Position numbers and translations under genes: made by a program
The notes under the pieces: model-generated
What the model was told of the DNA's origin: nothing
The model's database searches: none
What the model saw: the letters and a program-made list of their open reading frames with translations, nothing else
Part shown: positions 6,886 through 15,881 of the stretch, piece by piece
Numbering within the stretch: position 1 is the first letter of the stretch
Layout of the letters: each line of letters opens with the position of its first letter
DNA from: Leifsonia sp. Leaf336
Lineage (GTDB): Bacteria > Actinomycetota > Actinomycetes > Actinomycetales > Microbacteriaceae
Length of the DNA stretch: 64,000 bases
NCBI RefSeq assembly: GCF_001423695.1
Contig: NZ_LMOZ01000003.1
Location: 680,069 to 744,068, forward strand
Direction: 5' to 3'

Positions 6886-9717
6886 ATGGCGCGGTCGCCT
6901 TCCGTCTTCGCGAAGCGCGGTCCGGCGGTCCTCGAGCTGAGGATCCACGGGATCAAGAACACGCCGCCGGGGGAGATGCTCGGCGTCGCGCCCGGCGACG
7001 TGCGCGCCGACCAGGCCGACGAGAACGGCGGCTTCTACGTTCCGACCGTCGATCCCGTCGACCCTGCCGACCCGGCGGCTCCGCCGACCGTCATCCGTCG
7101 CGAGGGCTACTCCTGGGGGATGCTGGCGCGCTACGGCGGCGGGGCGCTGGTGGCGATCGGGCAGTTCTTCGTGCAGCTCGCCTGGCTGCTCATCCTCCCG
7201 TTCGGCCTGTGCAACACCGCCTACTGGACCCGCTTCATCCCCGACCAGACGCGGACCGGCGAGTGGCATGCCGGCCGCGGCGCGGCCTCCCTGCGGGTGT
7301 TCGCGCTCGGGCTCACCCTGCTCTACGTGTGCGCGCTGGCCTCGGTGGGCCTAGACCTGATCGGCACGCAGTGCCTAGCCCGGCCGTCGCTGTGCCCCGC
7401 CCTCCCCGGCTGGGTGGCCGGTTTCTTCGACGCGCCCGGCTTCGACCACCGCGGCATCCGGGTGGCGCTGCTCTCGCTGGTGCCGATCGCGGGCGTCCTC
7501 CTCCTGTTCTTCGTCTCGCACAAGGCGCGCACGCGCTACGAGGCCGGGATCTTCGGCACCGTCGCGAAGATCCGCACGGCGAGCGACCTCAGCGGTGTCG
7601 CCACCGGGCAGCCTGCCGCACCGCGTCGCCCGCTCGCGACCGACGGCTTCTGGGGGATCACCCGGGTCAAGCTCCCGAGCGAGCTGCTGCACGTGGCTGC
7701 CGCCTTCTTCCTCGTCTCGCTGCTGATCGGCTGGGACGGCGTCTTCGGCTCCTGCGCGCCGGCCGGACTCGACCTCCCGCCCGCGTGCCTCGACCCGGCG
7801 ACGTCGCCGGTGTTCGCCCGGTGGTGGCTGACCGGCGCGGCGGCGCTCGCCGCGGTGGGGCTCGTCGTCGTCATCGCGTTCGTCGTGCGGCAGGCCGACA
7901 CGACCGTCGCCGACCGCGCCGAGCACGCGATGGAGGGCATGGACCCCTCCGAGCGCGACGAGCGCCGGCACGCGATCATCCGCGCGAAACTGCGGCGCAG
8001 GGAGGGCATCGCCGGCTGGATGCTGCTCGCCTCGGCGGCCGTGTACCTCGTGGTCGCGGTGTCGGTCGCGGTGCCCGATGCGGCCGTGGACCGGCACTCG
8101 CCGTCGTTCCTCGGGTTGGTGATCGCGCCCTCCATCATCCTCGGCGTGCTGCTCGCGATCGCGCTGTCGGGGCTCGGCTGGCGCCGCGGGGTGCCGCGCT
8201 GGCTCTCGGTGATCGTGGTGGTGGTCGGCGGCGTCTCGCTGCTCGTCGCCGTCGTCTCGACGCCGCGCGACCTCCACGTGGCGCCGCTCACCATCACGGC
8301 CTACGCGATCGCAGCCCTCTGCGCCGTCTTGCTGGCGGCGTTGGTGATCTTCTGGCCGATGGGCCGTGGGCGCAGTCACGCGTATCAGGGCTGGCGAGGC
8401 ACCGGGCCGGGCGTCATCATGCTGCTGTCACTCGGGGCGGCGATGCTGCTCTCGACCCTGCTCGTGCTCGGCGCCCAGTGCGCGCTCGCCTCGACGGGGT
8501 CGAGCCCGGTCTGCCCCCTGACCCCCGGCGGCCTCACCACACCCGTCGCCTACCGGAACTTCGGCGGGATGGTGCCGGTGCTCGCGGTGCTGCTCGCCGT
8601 GTTCGTGCTGGTCGTCGCGCTGCTCCGCATGCGGACGACCCCGCGGCTGACGACGCCGGAGACCGTCGGCGGCCGTGCCCTGCGGGAGCCCCTGCGGACG
8701 TACCGCGACGGCCGGGTGCCGCAGGTGAAGTCGGCGGGCAAGCTCGACTTCCGGATGCTGCGCGCCCGGCGCTCCGCCGCGCTGTTCCACCGCGGCGAGC
8801 CGGTGCTCGGCGTGCTCGCCGGGCTGCTCGCGCTGGGCGTGATCGTCGCGATCGCGCTGCCGCAGCCGCTCCGGCCGGCATTGCTCGATCTCGCGCTTCC
8901 CGCTCTCGGCCTGATCGCCGTGATCGCTGTGGTCACCATCGCGGAGAACGCGCTGACCACGAAGGAGCGCCCGATCGGCGTGATGTGGGACCTGATGTGC
9001 TTCCTCCCGCGGGCCGGCCATCCGTTCGGCCCGCCGTGCTACGCCGAGCGGGTCATCCCCGAGCTGCGCGACCGCATCGTCGCCTGGCTGGAGGCCGACA
9101 TCGCGCAGGGGGCGGGCGGTGTGGAGGATCGCCGCACGGCCGAGCAGCGGGCACGGGACGAGCTGCGAGCGCTGACCACCCGGCAGCGCCGCAAGGTCAT
9201 CGTGAGCGCGCACAGCCTCGGCGGCGTGCTCGCGGTCTCGACGATCTTCACGCTCGGCGCCGACACCGTCGACGGCCTCAGGAACGTCGGGCTGCTCACC
9301 TACGGCACGCAGTTGCGCGCCTTCTTCGGCCGGTTCTTCCCCGAGCTGTTCGGTCCGGAGGCGTTGGGCACCCTCCCGAGCCGAGGGCCGTCGCTGTGGA
9401 AGCCCGACCCCTGGCTGCGGCAGGTGGTCGAGGACCATCGCACCGATGGTTCGGGAGGCCGAGACCCGGAGCTGCGCGACAAACCGACCCTCCGCGAGCT
9501 GCTGACCCAGCCGGACGGCGAGGTCGCCTGGGTCAACCTCTGGCGCCGCACCGACTACCTGGGCTTTCCCGACGCCTCCTTCAAAGACAATGAGATCGAC
9601 AGGGGGACCGACGAGTTCGGGCCTCCGCTCTACCTCGTCAAGGTCGCCACGCACCCGGGCTACCAGGCGTCGTCGCAGTACATGGCAGCGCTGCGGGACC
9701 TGATGCGACGGGTGTGA
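6886..9717 (+). CDS. Large multi-span membrane protein with lipase-like C-terminal domain
   Basis: A 943-residue protein. The N-terminus (ELRIHGIKNTPPGEML) looks like the first strand of an alpha/beta hydrolase; it is followed by roughly ten to twelve membrane helices between about residues 80 and 680, then a soluble domain with the nucleophile elbow VSAHSLGGVLA (near residue 780), a candidate acid in WRRTDYLGFP and a late His (ATHPGYQ, near 927). It is thus probably a membrane-embedded serine hydrolase whose substrate is unknown. TATCGT six bases before the ATG supports a leaderless start. No other family assignment is possible for me. Confidence 0.85.
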   Translation: MARSPSVFAKRGPAVLELRIHGIKNTPPGEMLGVAPGDVRADQADENGGFYVPTVDPVDPADPAAPPTVIRREGYSWGMLARYGGGALVAIGQFFVQLAWLLILPFGLCNTAYWTRFIPDQTRTGEWHAGRGAASLRVFALGLTLLYVCALASVGLDLIGTQCLARPSLCPALPGWVAGFFDAPGFDHRGIRVALLSLVPIAGVLLLFFVSHKARTRYEAGIFGTVAKIRTASDLSGVATGQPAAPRRPLATDGFWGITRVKLPSELLHVAAAFFLVSLLIGWDGVFGSCAPAGLDLPPACLDPATSPVFARWWLTGAAALAAVGLVVVIAFVVRQADTTVADRAEHAMEGMDPSERDERRHAIIRAKLRRREGIAGWMLLASAAVYLVVAVSVAVPDAAVDRHSPSFLGLVIAPSIILGVLLAIALSGLGWRRGVPRWLSVIVVVVGGVSLLVAVVSTPRDLHVAPLTITAYAIAALCAVLLAALVIFWPMGRGRSHAYQGWRGTGPGVIMLLSLGAAMLLSTLLVLGAQCALASTGSSPVCPLTPGGLTTPVAYRNFGGMVPVLAVLLAVFVLVVALLRMRTTPRLTTPETVGGRALREPLRTYRDGRVPQVKSAGKLDFRMLRARRSAALFHRGEPVLGVLAGLLALGVIVAIALPQPLRPALLDLALPALGLIAVIAVVTIAENALTTKERPIGVMWDLMCFLPRAGHPFGPPCYAERVIPELRDRIVAWLEADIAQGAGGVEDRRTAEQRARDELRALTTRQRRKVIVSAHSLGGVLAVSTIFTLGADTVDGLRNVGLLTYGTQLRAFFGRFFPELFGPEALGTLPSRGPSLWKPDPWLRQVVEDHRTDGSGGRDPELRDKPTLRELLTQPDGEVAWVNLWRRTDYLGFPDASFKDNEIDRGTDEFGPPLYLVKVATHPGYQASSQYMAALRDLMRRV

Positions 9718-9776
9718 CACAAAAACCGACTGGTGTAAGGTATTGCCCGACCCGCGACCGTCATCGAAGGAGAATC

Positions 9777-12029
9777 ATGGTCGACCGCCTCACCAGCGCA
9801 TCCGAACTGACCGTCGAAGAGAAGGCGTCGCTCACCAGCGGCCGCAGCTTCTGGGAGACCGAACCCGTCGACCGCGTCGGCATTCCCTCGCTCTACCTCA
9901 CCGACGGCCCGCACGGCGTCCGCAAGCAGGCGCAGGGCGGTGACCACCTCGGCATCGGCGACAGCGTGCCGGCCACCTGCTTCCCGCCCGCCGTCGCCCT
10001 CGGCTCGTCGTGGGACGCCGAACTGCTCGAACGCGTCGGCGCGGCGCTCGGCGAGGAGGCCAAGGCCGAAGGGGTCGGCGTGCTGCTCGGTCCCGGCATC
10101 AACATCAAGCGCTCGCCGCTCTGCGGCCGCAACTTCGAGTACCTCTCGGAGGACCCGATCGTCTCCGGCAGACTCGGCGCGGCGCTGGTGCGCGGCCTCC
10201 AGTCGCAGGGTGTCGGCGCCTCCCTCAAGCACTTCGCCGCCAACAACCAGGAGACCGACCGCCTCCGCGTGAGCGCCGACGTCGACGAGCGGCCGCTGCG
10301 CGAGATCTACCTTCGCGGCTTCCAGCACGTGGTCGAGCAGACCCAGCCCTGGACGGTCATGTGCTCCTACAACCGCATCAACGGCGTCTACGCCAGTGAA
10401 GACCCGTGGCTGCTCACCTCCGTGCTGCGCGACGAGTGGGGCTTCGAGGGTCTCGTGGTCTCCGACTGGGGCGCCGTCAACGACCGCGTGAGCGCGCTCG
10501 TCGCGGGCCTCGACCTCGAGATGCCGTCGAGCGGAGGCGTCACCGACGCGCAGCTGGTCGCCGCCGTGCGCGACGGCTCGCTCGCCGAGTCCGTGCTCGA
10601 CACCGCGGCGGACCGCGTCATCGACCTGGTCGAGAAGGCGCTCGCCGGAGCGGACGCCGACGCGACGTACGACGCCGAGGCGCACCACGCGCTCGCCCGG
10701 GAGGTCGCCGGCCGCAGCATCGTCCTGCTCAAGAACGACGGCGTGCTGCCGCTCTCCACCGCTGGCGGCCGCTCGATCGCGGTCGTCGGCGAGTTCGCCC
10801 GCACGCCGCGGTACCAGGGCGCAGGCTCCTCCCAGATCGTCCCGACCCGCCTCGACAACGCGCTCGACGAGATCAGGGCGCTCGCGGGCGACGCGACGGT
10901 GACCTTCGCCCCCGGCTACGCTCTCGGCGACGCCGTCGCCGATGTAGCCGCTCTCACCGCGGAGGCGGTCGCCGCGGCCGCAGCCGCCGACGACGTCGTG
11001 GTCTTCGTCGGCCTCCCGGGTGAGGACGAGTCGGAGGGCTTCGACCGCGAGCACCTCGAGCTGCCTTCCGCCCAGACCGCGCTGCTGGAGGCCGTGATCG
11101 CCGCCAACCCGCGGGTGACCGTCGTGCTGTCCAACGGCGGCGTCGTGCGGGTCTCGGGCTGGGCCGACCGGGTGCGCGCCATCGTGGAGGGCTGGCTGCT
11201 CGGGCAGGCCGGCGGTGGCGCGATTGCCGACGTGCTGTTCGGCGTCGTCAACCCGTCCGGCCGCCTCGCGGAGAGCATCCCCGTGCGCATCGAGGACACC
11301 GCGTCGTACCTCAACTTCCCGGGCGAGAAGGGCCATGTCCGCTACGGCGAGGGCCTGTTCGTGGGCTACCGCGACTTCGACGCCCGGGGGGCGGCCGTCA
11401 GCTTCCCGTTCGGTCACGGCCTCTCGTACACGACCTTTGCGTTCGGCGCACCGACCGCGATCCCGGCGGCCGACGGCGGCATCCGCGTGTCGGTGGAGGT
11501 CACCAACACCGGCGACCGCGACGGCCGGGAGGTCGTGCAGGTCTACGTGTCGGTCCCGGCCTCCCGCGTGCAGCGCCCGGTGCGGGAGCTCAAGGGCTTC
11601 GCGAACGTCGCCGTGGCGGCCGGAGCGACGGAGACGGTCGTCGTCGACCTGCCGGCGTCCGACCTGGCGTACTACGACACCGAACTCGGCGGCTGGTCGC
11701 TCGAGGGCGCCGATTACGTGGTGGAGGTCGGGGCATCGTCCCGCGACCTCCGCGGCTCCGCCACCGTCACCCTGGCGGGCGACGGGCGCACCGCGCCGCT
11801 CACCGTCGACTCGACCCTCGGCGAATGGCTCGAGCACCCGGTGGGAGGCCCGATCCTGATGGCGGCGCTGGCCCAGAGCGCGGAGGCCGAGGGCATGGGC
11901 GCCATGCTGGCCGACCCGGGCCTGCGCCGGATGGCCGAGTCCATCCCGCTGATCCGCGCGGCGGCGTTCCCCGGCAGCCCGGTCACCCGCGAGCAGCTTG
12001 ACCAGCTGGTGGCCGCGACGAACGGCTAG
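9777..12029 (+). CDS. Glycoside hydrolase family 3 beta-glucosidase
   Basis: A 750-residue exo-acting glycosidase releasing terminal beta-linked sugars. It has the GH3 N-terminal barrel (YLTDGPHGVRKQ, KHFAANNQE) with nucleophile Asp230 in VVSDWGAV, the second alpha/beta domain (SIVLLKNDGVLPL, GAGSSQIVPT) and a C-terminal fibronectin-III-like domain (VEVTNTGDRDGREVVQVYV). No signal peptide, so it acts on imported oligosaccharides. The ATG at 9777 has an AAGGAG ribosome site; TAAGGT at 9736-9741 is a likely -10, giving a leader near 30 bases. Single-gene unit closed by a hairpin downstream. Confidence 0.93.
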   Translation: MVDRLTSASELTVEEKASLTSGRSFWETEPVDRVGIPSLYLTDGPHGVRKQAQGGDHLGIGDSVPATCFPPAVALGSSWDAELLERVGAALGEEAKAEGVGVLLGPGINIKRSPLCGRNFEYLSEDPIVSGRLGAALVRGLQSQGVGASLKHFAANNQETDRLRVSADVDERPLREIYLRGFQHVVEQTQPWTVMCSYNRINGVYASEDPWLLTSVLRDEWGFEGLVVSDWGAVNDRVSALVAGLDLEMPSSGGVTDAQLVAAVRDGSLAESVLDTAADRVIDLVEKALAGADADATYDAEAHHALAREVAGRSIVLLKNDGVLPLSTAGGRSIAVVGEFARTPRYQGAGSSQIVPTRLDNALDEIRALAGDATVTFAPGYALGDAVADVAALTAEAVAAAAAADDVVVFVGLPGEDESEGFDREHLELPSAQTALLEAVIAANPRVTVVLSNGGVVRVSGWADRVRAIVEGWLLGQAGGGAIADVLFGVVNPSGRLAESIPVRIEDTASYLNFPGEKGHVRYGEGLFVGYRDFDARGAAVSFPFGHGLSYTTFAFGAPTAIPAADGGIRVSVEVTNTGDRDGREVVQVYVSVPASRVQRPVRELKGFANVAVAAGATETVVVDLPASDLAYYDTELGGWSLEGADYVVEVGASSRDLRGSATVTLAGDGRTAPLTVDSTLGEWLEHPVGGPILMAALAQSAEAEGMGAMLADPGLRRMAESIPLIRAAAFPGSPVTREQLDQLVAATNG

Positions 12030-12056
12030 CGTACGCCCCTTTGCGGCACGGTGAAG

Positions 12057-12076
12057 CCCCTTGCGAGAGCGAGGGG
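12057..12076 (+). terminator. Hairpin after the GH3 gene
   Basis: Eight-base-pair stem (CCCCTTGC / GCGAGGGG, one G-U pair) closed by a GAGA tetraloop, 27 bases after the GH3 stop. No U-tract, which is usual in this clade. Confidence 0.5.
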
Positions 12077-12125
12077 ATTCGGCGTTCTGTGGCGGCATGA
12101 CGTCGTACAGCGAGGAGGGCAGGCC

Positions 12126-12392
12126 ATGAGCGACACCAGCGGGCTTCCGAACACCGACCAGCAGGGCGTCCCCGCAGAGGACGACCCGGAACGGTTCGAG
12201 CAGGGCGCCAACGCCGCCGGCGACGGCGACGGCGACGGCGACGAGCGTGACGCCCAGGCCGCGGAACCGGCCGAGACCGAGCAGGGACAGGGGGAGGACG
12301 AGGGCGGCGCCGTGCCGCCTCCCGCCGACTTCGACCCGGCCCAGCAGCCGTCGAACCCCGACATGGTCAAGAACGTCGAGCCCCCGGACTGA
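12126..12392 (+). CDS. Small acidic hypothetical protein
   Basis: An 88-residue, strongly acidic, hydrophilic protein with a run of GDGDGDGD-like repeats near residues 33-40 and a Pro-rich C-terminus; probably disordered. The ATG at 12126 has an excellent GAGGAGGGC ribosome site, which argues that it is translated. No known family. Similar low-complexity acidic proteins are common in Microbacteriaceae, but no role is known. Confidence 0.65.
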   Translation: MSDTSGLPNTDQQGVPAEDDPERFEQGANAAGDGDGDGDERDAQAAEPAETEQGQGEDEGGAVPPPADFDPAQQPSNPDMVKNVEPPD

Positions 12393-12440
12393 TGAGCCCG
12401 CGAGCGATCCGCGAGTGAGTCCGGGCGTTCGCCCCAGGTT

Positions 12441-12475
12441 GCGGCCCCGTCCCTCTCATCCCGGGGCGGGGCCGC
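12441..12475. terminator. Bidirectional terminator hairpin
   Basis: A 13-base-pair GC-rich stem with one mismatch (GCGGCCCCGTCCC / GGGGCGGGGCCGC) and a nine-base loop, placed between two convergent genes. Confidence 0.65.
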
Positions 12476-12484
12476 TGCATGTCC

Positions 12485-12685
12485 TCAGCGCGTGCCCGAG
12501 TTCCGGTTCCCGTACATCCACACGGCGCCGACGGCGAGTCCGGCCAGCAGCATCCCGATCCCGATGCCGAGGATCGGCGCGTCTCCACTGCGCGGCACGA
12601 TCAGCCCGATCAGGAACAGCACCGCACCGAGGTTGAGCAGCACGGCGGCCACCCAGCCGAGCGTCCTGCGCAGCGCTGCGTTCAT
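12485..12685 (-). CDS. Small two-span membrane protein
   Basis: A 66-residue protein with two hydrophobic helices (WVAAVLLNLGAVLFLIGLIV and ILGIGIGMLLAGLAVGAVWMY) joined by a short polar loop and ending in a basic tail. TACGAT lies seven bases before the ATG at 12685, the leaderless pattern. Function unknown. Confidence 0.7.
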   Translation of the reverse strand: MNAALRRTLGWVAAVLLNLGAVLFLIGLIVPRSGDAPILGIGIGMLLAGLAVGAVWMYGNRNSGTR

Positions 12686-12741
12686 TCCCGGTATCGTAGC
12701 CCGCTGCGCTGCGGGCGACGTGTGCGCCAGGTCGCCCGAGT

Positions 12742-13041
12742 TCAGGCCTCGCCCTGGTTGCCCGTGGTGGCGGGCTCCTCGTCGAGAGCCTCGTTGATCA
12801 GCGCGGCGACGAGGAACCTCCAGTCGGAGCCCTCGTGCAGCGTCTCGGCGTACCCGAGCGGGATGGCGCCGAAGACCGGTTCGTGCTCTTCGCCTTCGAC
12901 CGACACCCGCACGAGACGCCCGAGCTCCGCGTGCGATTCGTCGAGGACGACCCACTGCCCTGGCGCCTTCTTCTCGATGTGGAAGATGCGCTCGCGGTAC
13001 GGGTAACGGACGCTCGACATCTCGAGTTCGCTGGCGGACAT
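12742..13041 (-). CDS. Conserved hypothetical small soluble protein
   Basis: A 99-residue soluble protein, beta-rich in the middle (RIFHIEKKAPGQWVVLDES, RLVRVSVEGEEHEPVF) with a C-terminal helix (WRFLVAALINEALDEE). The ATG at 13041 follows GGAAGGG at a good distance. A later Met (13020) is possible. No family recognised. Confidence 0.65.
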   Translation of the reverse strand: MSASELEMSSVRYPYRERIFHIEKKAPGQWVVLDESHAELGRLVRVSVEGEEHEPVFGAIPLGYAETLHEGSDWRFLVAALINEALDEEPATTGNQGEA

Positions 13042-13132
13042 CGCTCATCCCTTCCGTCGGTGGACGCTCTCAGCATGCATCCAACGCCCGAAGGGCTGTC
13101 CTTGGCAAGATCCGGCCTTCTAGGCTGGCGTC

Positions 13133-13504
13133 ATGAGCGGCACTGTCTACAACCTCCTCGAAGCGTTCGCCCTCGTGCCCGAGCCGTGGCAGCCGCACCG
13201 GCTGACCAGCGTCAACGACTACGACGTCAAGGTCGCCCGGCTGCGCGGCGAGTTCATCTGGCACACGCATCCCGACACCGACGAGCTGTTCCTGGTGGTG
13301 TCGGGCCGCCTGACCATCGGCCTGCGCGACGGCGACGTGGAGCTCGGCCCGAACGACGTCTTCGTCGTGCCGAAGGGCGTCGAGCACCGGCCCCGCGCCG
13401 ACGAAGAGGCGCTGGTCGTCATGGTCGAGCCGAAGGGCACCGTGAACACCGGCGACCAGCCCGGCGAGCGGACAAGCGAACTGCGCGAGCTGCCCGGCGA
13501 CTAG
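13133..13504 (+). CDS. Cupin-domain protein
   Basis: A 123-residue single-domain cupin. Metal-binding residues sit in FIWHTHPDTDELFLV (motif 1) and in PKGVEHRPRAD (motif 2 His). Proteins of this size bind a metal ion and act as small isomerases, dioxygenases or sugar binders; the substrate here is unknown. Leaderless start: TAGGCT six bases before the ATG. Stands alone between two minus-strand genes. Confidence 0.88.
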   Translation: MSGTVYNLLEAFALVPEPWQPHRLTSVNDYDVKVARLRGEFIWHTHPDTDELFLVVSGRLTIGLRDGDVELGPNDVFVVPKGVEHRPRADEEALVVMVEPKGTVNTGDQPGERTSELRELPGD

Positions 13505-13535
13505 GGCGTGCCGCTGAACCGCTCGTGTTCGTTCG

Positions 13536-14309
13536 TCATCGCCATGCGCGGACACGGTGGATGGTGGCGGTCTTGGGGTAGTCTCCGCCGGGTGGTCCGA
13601 TCTCGAACAGATCGATCATGAGAAAGAGCGGATAGTCGGGAGCCTGGGCGACACGTCGCAGCGCGCGGCCTTCACATCCGATGATGGTCTCGCCGTCTCC
13701 CCAGATGACGGTCCAGGTGTGCGGCGAGCAAGCGTCCACCGGGACCGTGACGTCGATCATGTCTGTGGTGAGGTCAGGGTCGTGGTGTGCCTTGACTCCT
13801 GTGCGGACGACCGTGGTCTTGCCGACCGCGACGGCGTCGATCTCGAAGATGCAGATCTCGCCGGACTCTGCCGGGGATCGATGCTCCGTCCCGACAAGCC
13901 ACGCCGCGACCATGCAGTTCGTGTCTCGGCTTGCGGACACCGTGATCTCCACTCGCCCACGCGAGGGCGTGAACAGGAGTCGGCGTGGTGTCTCGGTGCG
14001 GACATCGAGATCGACTCGGTGGCGATGCGTCCCCACTGGCGATCCGACCGGCCCGGAGAACACACCTGTCTGCAGGTTGGAGACACGCAGAGGAGCATCT
14101 TCGACCCGCCAATCCGGCTGATCGACGTCGATCCGCAACTCGATCCCGCCCGGGACGATCGCGTATCGCGCACGCGCACGCTCGGGAGTCGTCCACTGCG
14201 GCAGATAACTCGCAACCCATTTCTCCACGCTCAGCCCCGAGCTGAAGTCGTCCTCGAAATCCGGCTCACGGACCGGTGCGGCGGGAAGACTCTCCGGAAT
14301 CGGCGACAT
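13536..14309 (-). CDS. GH16-like (concanavalin A fold) protein
   Basis: A 257-residue beta-rich protein starting FEDDFSSGLSVEKWVASYLPQW-like, as in family 16 glycoside hydrolases. The catalytic motif ExDxxE is read as EICIFE, keeping both Glu but with Cys in place of the central Asp. No signal peptide is visible. It starts 11 bases after the stop of the HAD phosphatase gene on the same strand, with no clear ribosome site, so translation probably depends on coupling to that gene. Could be a binding protein rather than a hydrolase. Confidence 0.7.
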   Translation of the reverse strand: MSPIPESLPAAPVREPDFEDDFSSGLSVEKWVASYLPQWTTPERARARYAIVPGGIELRIDVDQPDWRVEDAPLRVSNLQTGVFSGPVGSPVGTHRHRVDLDVRTETPRRLLFTPSRGRVEITVSASRDTNCMVAAWLVGTEHRSPAESGEICIFEIDAVAVGKTTVVRTGVKAHHDPDLTTDMIDVTVPVDACSPHTWTVIWGDGETIIGCEGRALRRVAQAPDYPLFLMIDLFEIGPPGGDYPKTATIHRVRAWR

Positions 14310-14320
14310 GAGAGGAGCGC

Positions 14321-14971
14321 TTACAGCACGCCGTCGAGCGCGGCGAGCAGCGCAGCAGGGCCGTCGTGGACCGCCTGCGCGCCGGCGCCGAGCAGCTCGG
14401 CCGCGCCGACCCCGCCGCACAGCACGCCCACCGACCGGATGCGTGCCCGGGCGGCGGCGGCCATGTCCCACACCGAGTCGCCGACCATGAGCGCGTCGGA
14501 GGGCGTCGCGTCCGCGCGGCGCAGGGCGACCTCCAGGATGCCGGGATCGGGCTTGGCCGTCTCGACGTCGTCGGCCGAGGTCACGGCGTGGATCGCGTCG
14601 TCGGCGTCGAGGGCCTCGCGCAGCAGCGCCAGCTCGTCCTCGGGCGCAGAGGTCGCGAGCACCACCCGCACGCCGCGCGCCGCGATCGCCCGCAGCAGGC
14701 CGGCAGCGCCGTCGAAGGCGCGCAGCCGCGGAGCAAGCGCGCGGTAGTGCTCGCTGTGGAGCGCCTTCGCACGCTCGTTCCAGGCCTCGTCGCGCTCACC
14801 GGCGACGCTGCGCAGCAGCCGGGCGGAGTCCTGGCCGATCGCGCGGTGGATGCGCCACGCGTCCACGGCGGTGTCGAGGTCGGCGAACGCGCGCTGCCAC
14901 GCGTCGACATGGAGGTAGTTCGAGTCGACGAGGGTCCCGTCGACGTCGAAGAGCACGGTGGTGAGGGTCAT
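14321..14971 (-). CDS. HAD-family phosphatase (phosphoglycolate phosphatase-like)
   Basis: A 216-residue haloacid-dehalogenase-type hydrolase. Motif I FDVDGT (Asp9, Asp11), motif II Ser in VLATSAPE, motif III Lys in TAKPDPGIL, and motif IV VGDSVWDM are all in order, with an alpha-helical cap between residues 15 and 85. The substrate is a small phosphorylated metabolite. The ATG at 14971 has a GGGAGG ribosome site. Followed closely by the GH16-like gene, so the pair may act on a sugar phosphate and its polymer, but this is only a guess. Confidence 0.9.
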   Translation of the reverse strand: MTLTTVLFDVDGTLVDSNYLHVDAWQRAFADLDTAVDAWRIHRAIGQDSARLLRSVAGERDEAWNERAKALHSEHYRALAPRLRAFDGAAGLLRAIAARGVRVVLATSAPEDELALLREALDADDAIHAVTSADDVETAKPDPGILEVALRRADATPSDALMVGDSVWDMAAAARARIRSVGVLCGGVGAAELLGAGAQAVHDGPAALLAALDGVL

Positions 14972-15020
14972 GCCTCCCGGTCTACACCCGGTCTGCGCAG
15001 ACGCCACCCGGGGCACCCCC

Positions 15021-15049
15021 TTGTCAGGAGCGCGAGCCGGGCGGACCAT
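15021..15049 (+). promoter_or_regulatory. Predicted promoter of the SDR gene
   Basis: TTGTCA (15021-15026), 17-base spacer, GACCAT (15044-15049), then seven bases to the ATG at 15057; this favours 15057 over the ATG at 15048 as start. Confidence 0.4.
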
Positions 15050-15056
15050 GCCCCGC

Positions 15057-15875
15057 ATGGCCGAGAACCGACGTCCCGAACTGACCGACCCCCGCACCGC
15101 GATCGTGACCGGATCCGACTCCGGCATCGGGAGGGCGACGGCGATCGCCCTCGCCCGGGCAGGGCTCGACGTCGGCGTCACCTGGCACTCCGACGAGGAG
15201 GGTGCGGAGGAGACCGCGCGCTTGGTGCGGGCCGAGGGCCGCCGGACCGCGGTGACCCGGCTCGACACCACGGACGCGCCGGCCTGCGCCGACGTCGTCG
15301 ACGCGCTCGCCGACGAGCTCGGCGGCTGCGACGTGTTCGTGAACAACGCCGGTCTGAACGGCGGCCCCGCGTTCTTCGACACCGACTGGGACACCTGGCG
15401 GACGACGCTGCTGGCCGACCTCGACGGCCCCTTCGCGTGCATCCAGCGCATCGCGCGACGGATGGTGGCGGCCGGGCGCGGCGGGCGCATCATCGGGGTC
15501 ACGAGCGTGCACGAGCACCAGCCGCGAGTGGGCTCGGCCGCCTACGACGCCGCCAAGCACGGGCTCGGCGGCCTGCTCAAGACGCTCGCGCTCGAACTGG
15601 GCGAGTACGGGATCACGTCCAACGCGGTCGCACCCGGCGAGATCGAGACGCCGATGAACGACGCGGAGGACGTGGACCCGCACGGTGTGCACCGCCCCGG
15701 GATCCCGCTCGGTCGGCCGGGTGCGCCGGAGGAGGTCGCGGCCGTCATCGCGTTCCTGGCCTCGCCCGCGGCCTCCTATGTCACGGGCGCCTCCTGGACC
15801 GTCGACGGCGGGATGCTGCAGATGGGGCCGCAGGCCGGCTCGCACCTCACGTCCGACGACTGGCGGCGCGCGTGA
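15057..15875 (+). CDS. Short-chain dehydrogenase/reductase
   Basis: An NAD(P)-dependent oxidoreductase of 272 residues (classical SDR). The Rossmann motif is TGSDSGIG (residues 18-25), NNAG follows the central strand, Ser in GVTSVHEH, and the catalytic Tyr163-xxx-Lys167 in AYDAAKHG. The C-terminal VTGASWTVDGGM is typical. Homologous to YohF/FabG-like enzymes; substrate unknown. Start chosen from promoter spacing; the alternative ATG at 15048 adds three residues. Ends six bases before a convergent gene. Confidence 0.92.
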   Translation: MAENRRPELTDPRTAIVTGSDSGIGRATAIALARAGLDVGVTWHSDEEGAEETARLVRAEGRRTAVTRLDTTDAPACADVVDALADELGGCDVFVNNAGLNGGPAFFDTDWDTWRTTLLADLDGPFACIQRIARRMVAAGRGGRIIGVTSVHEHQPRVGSAAYDAAKHGLGGLLKTLALELGEYGITSNAVAPGEIETPMNDAEDVDPHGVHRPGIPLGRPGAPEEVAAVIAFLASPAASYVTGASWTVDGGMLQMGPQAGSHLTSDDWRRA

Positions 15876-15881
15876 ACGCGG

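Noticed and set aside
6696..9593. 965-codon plus-strand open frame across the membrane hydrolase
   Set aside because: Extremely Arg/Ala-rich, no hydrophobic segments; a frame shadow. The real protein in the other frame has coherent membrane helices and the HSLGG motif.
9660..12098. 812-codon minus-strand open frame across the GH3 gene
   Set aside because: Antisense shadow; GH3 motifs are in the plus frame, and the antisense product has low-complexity composition.
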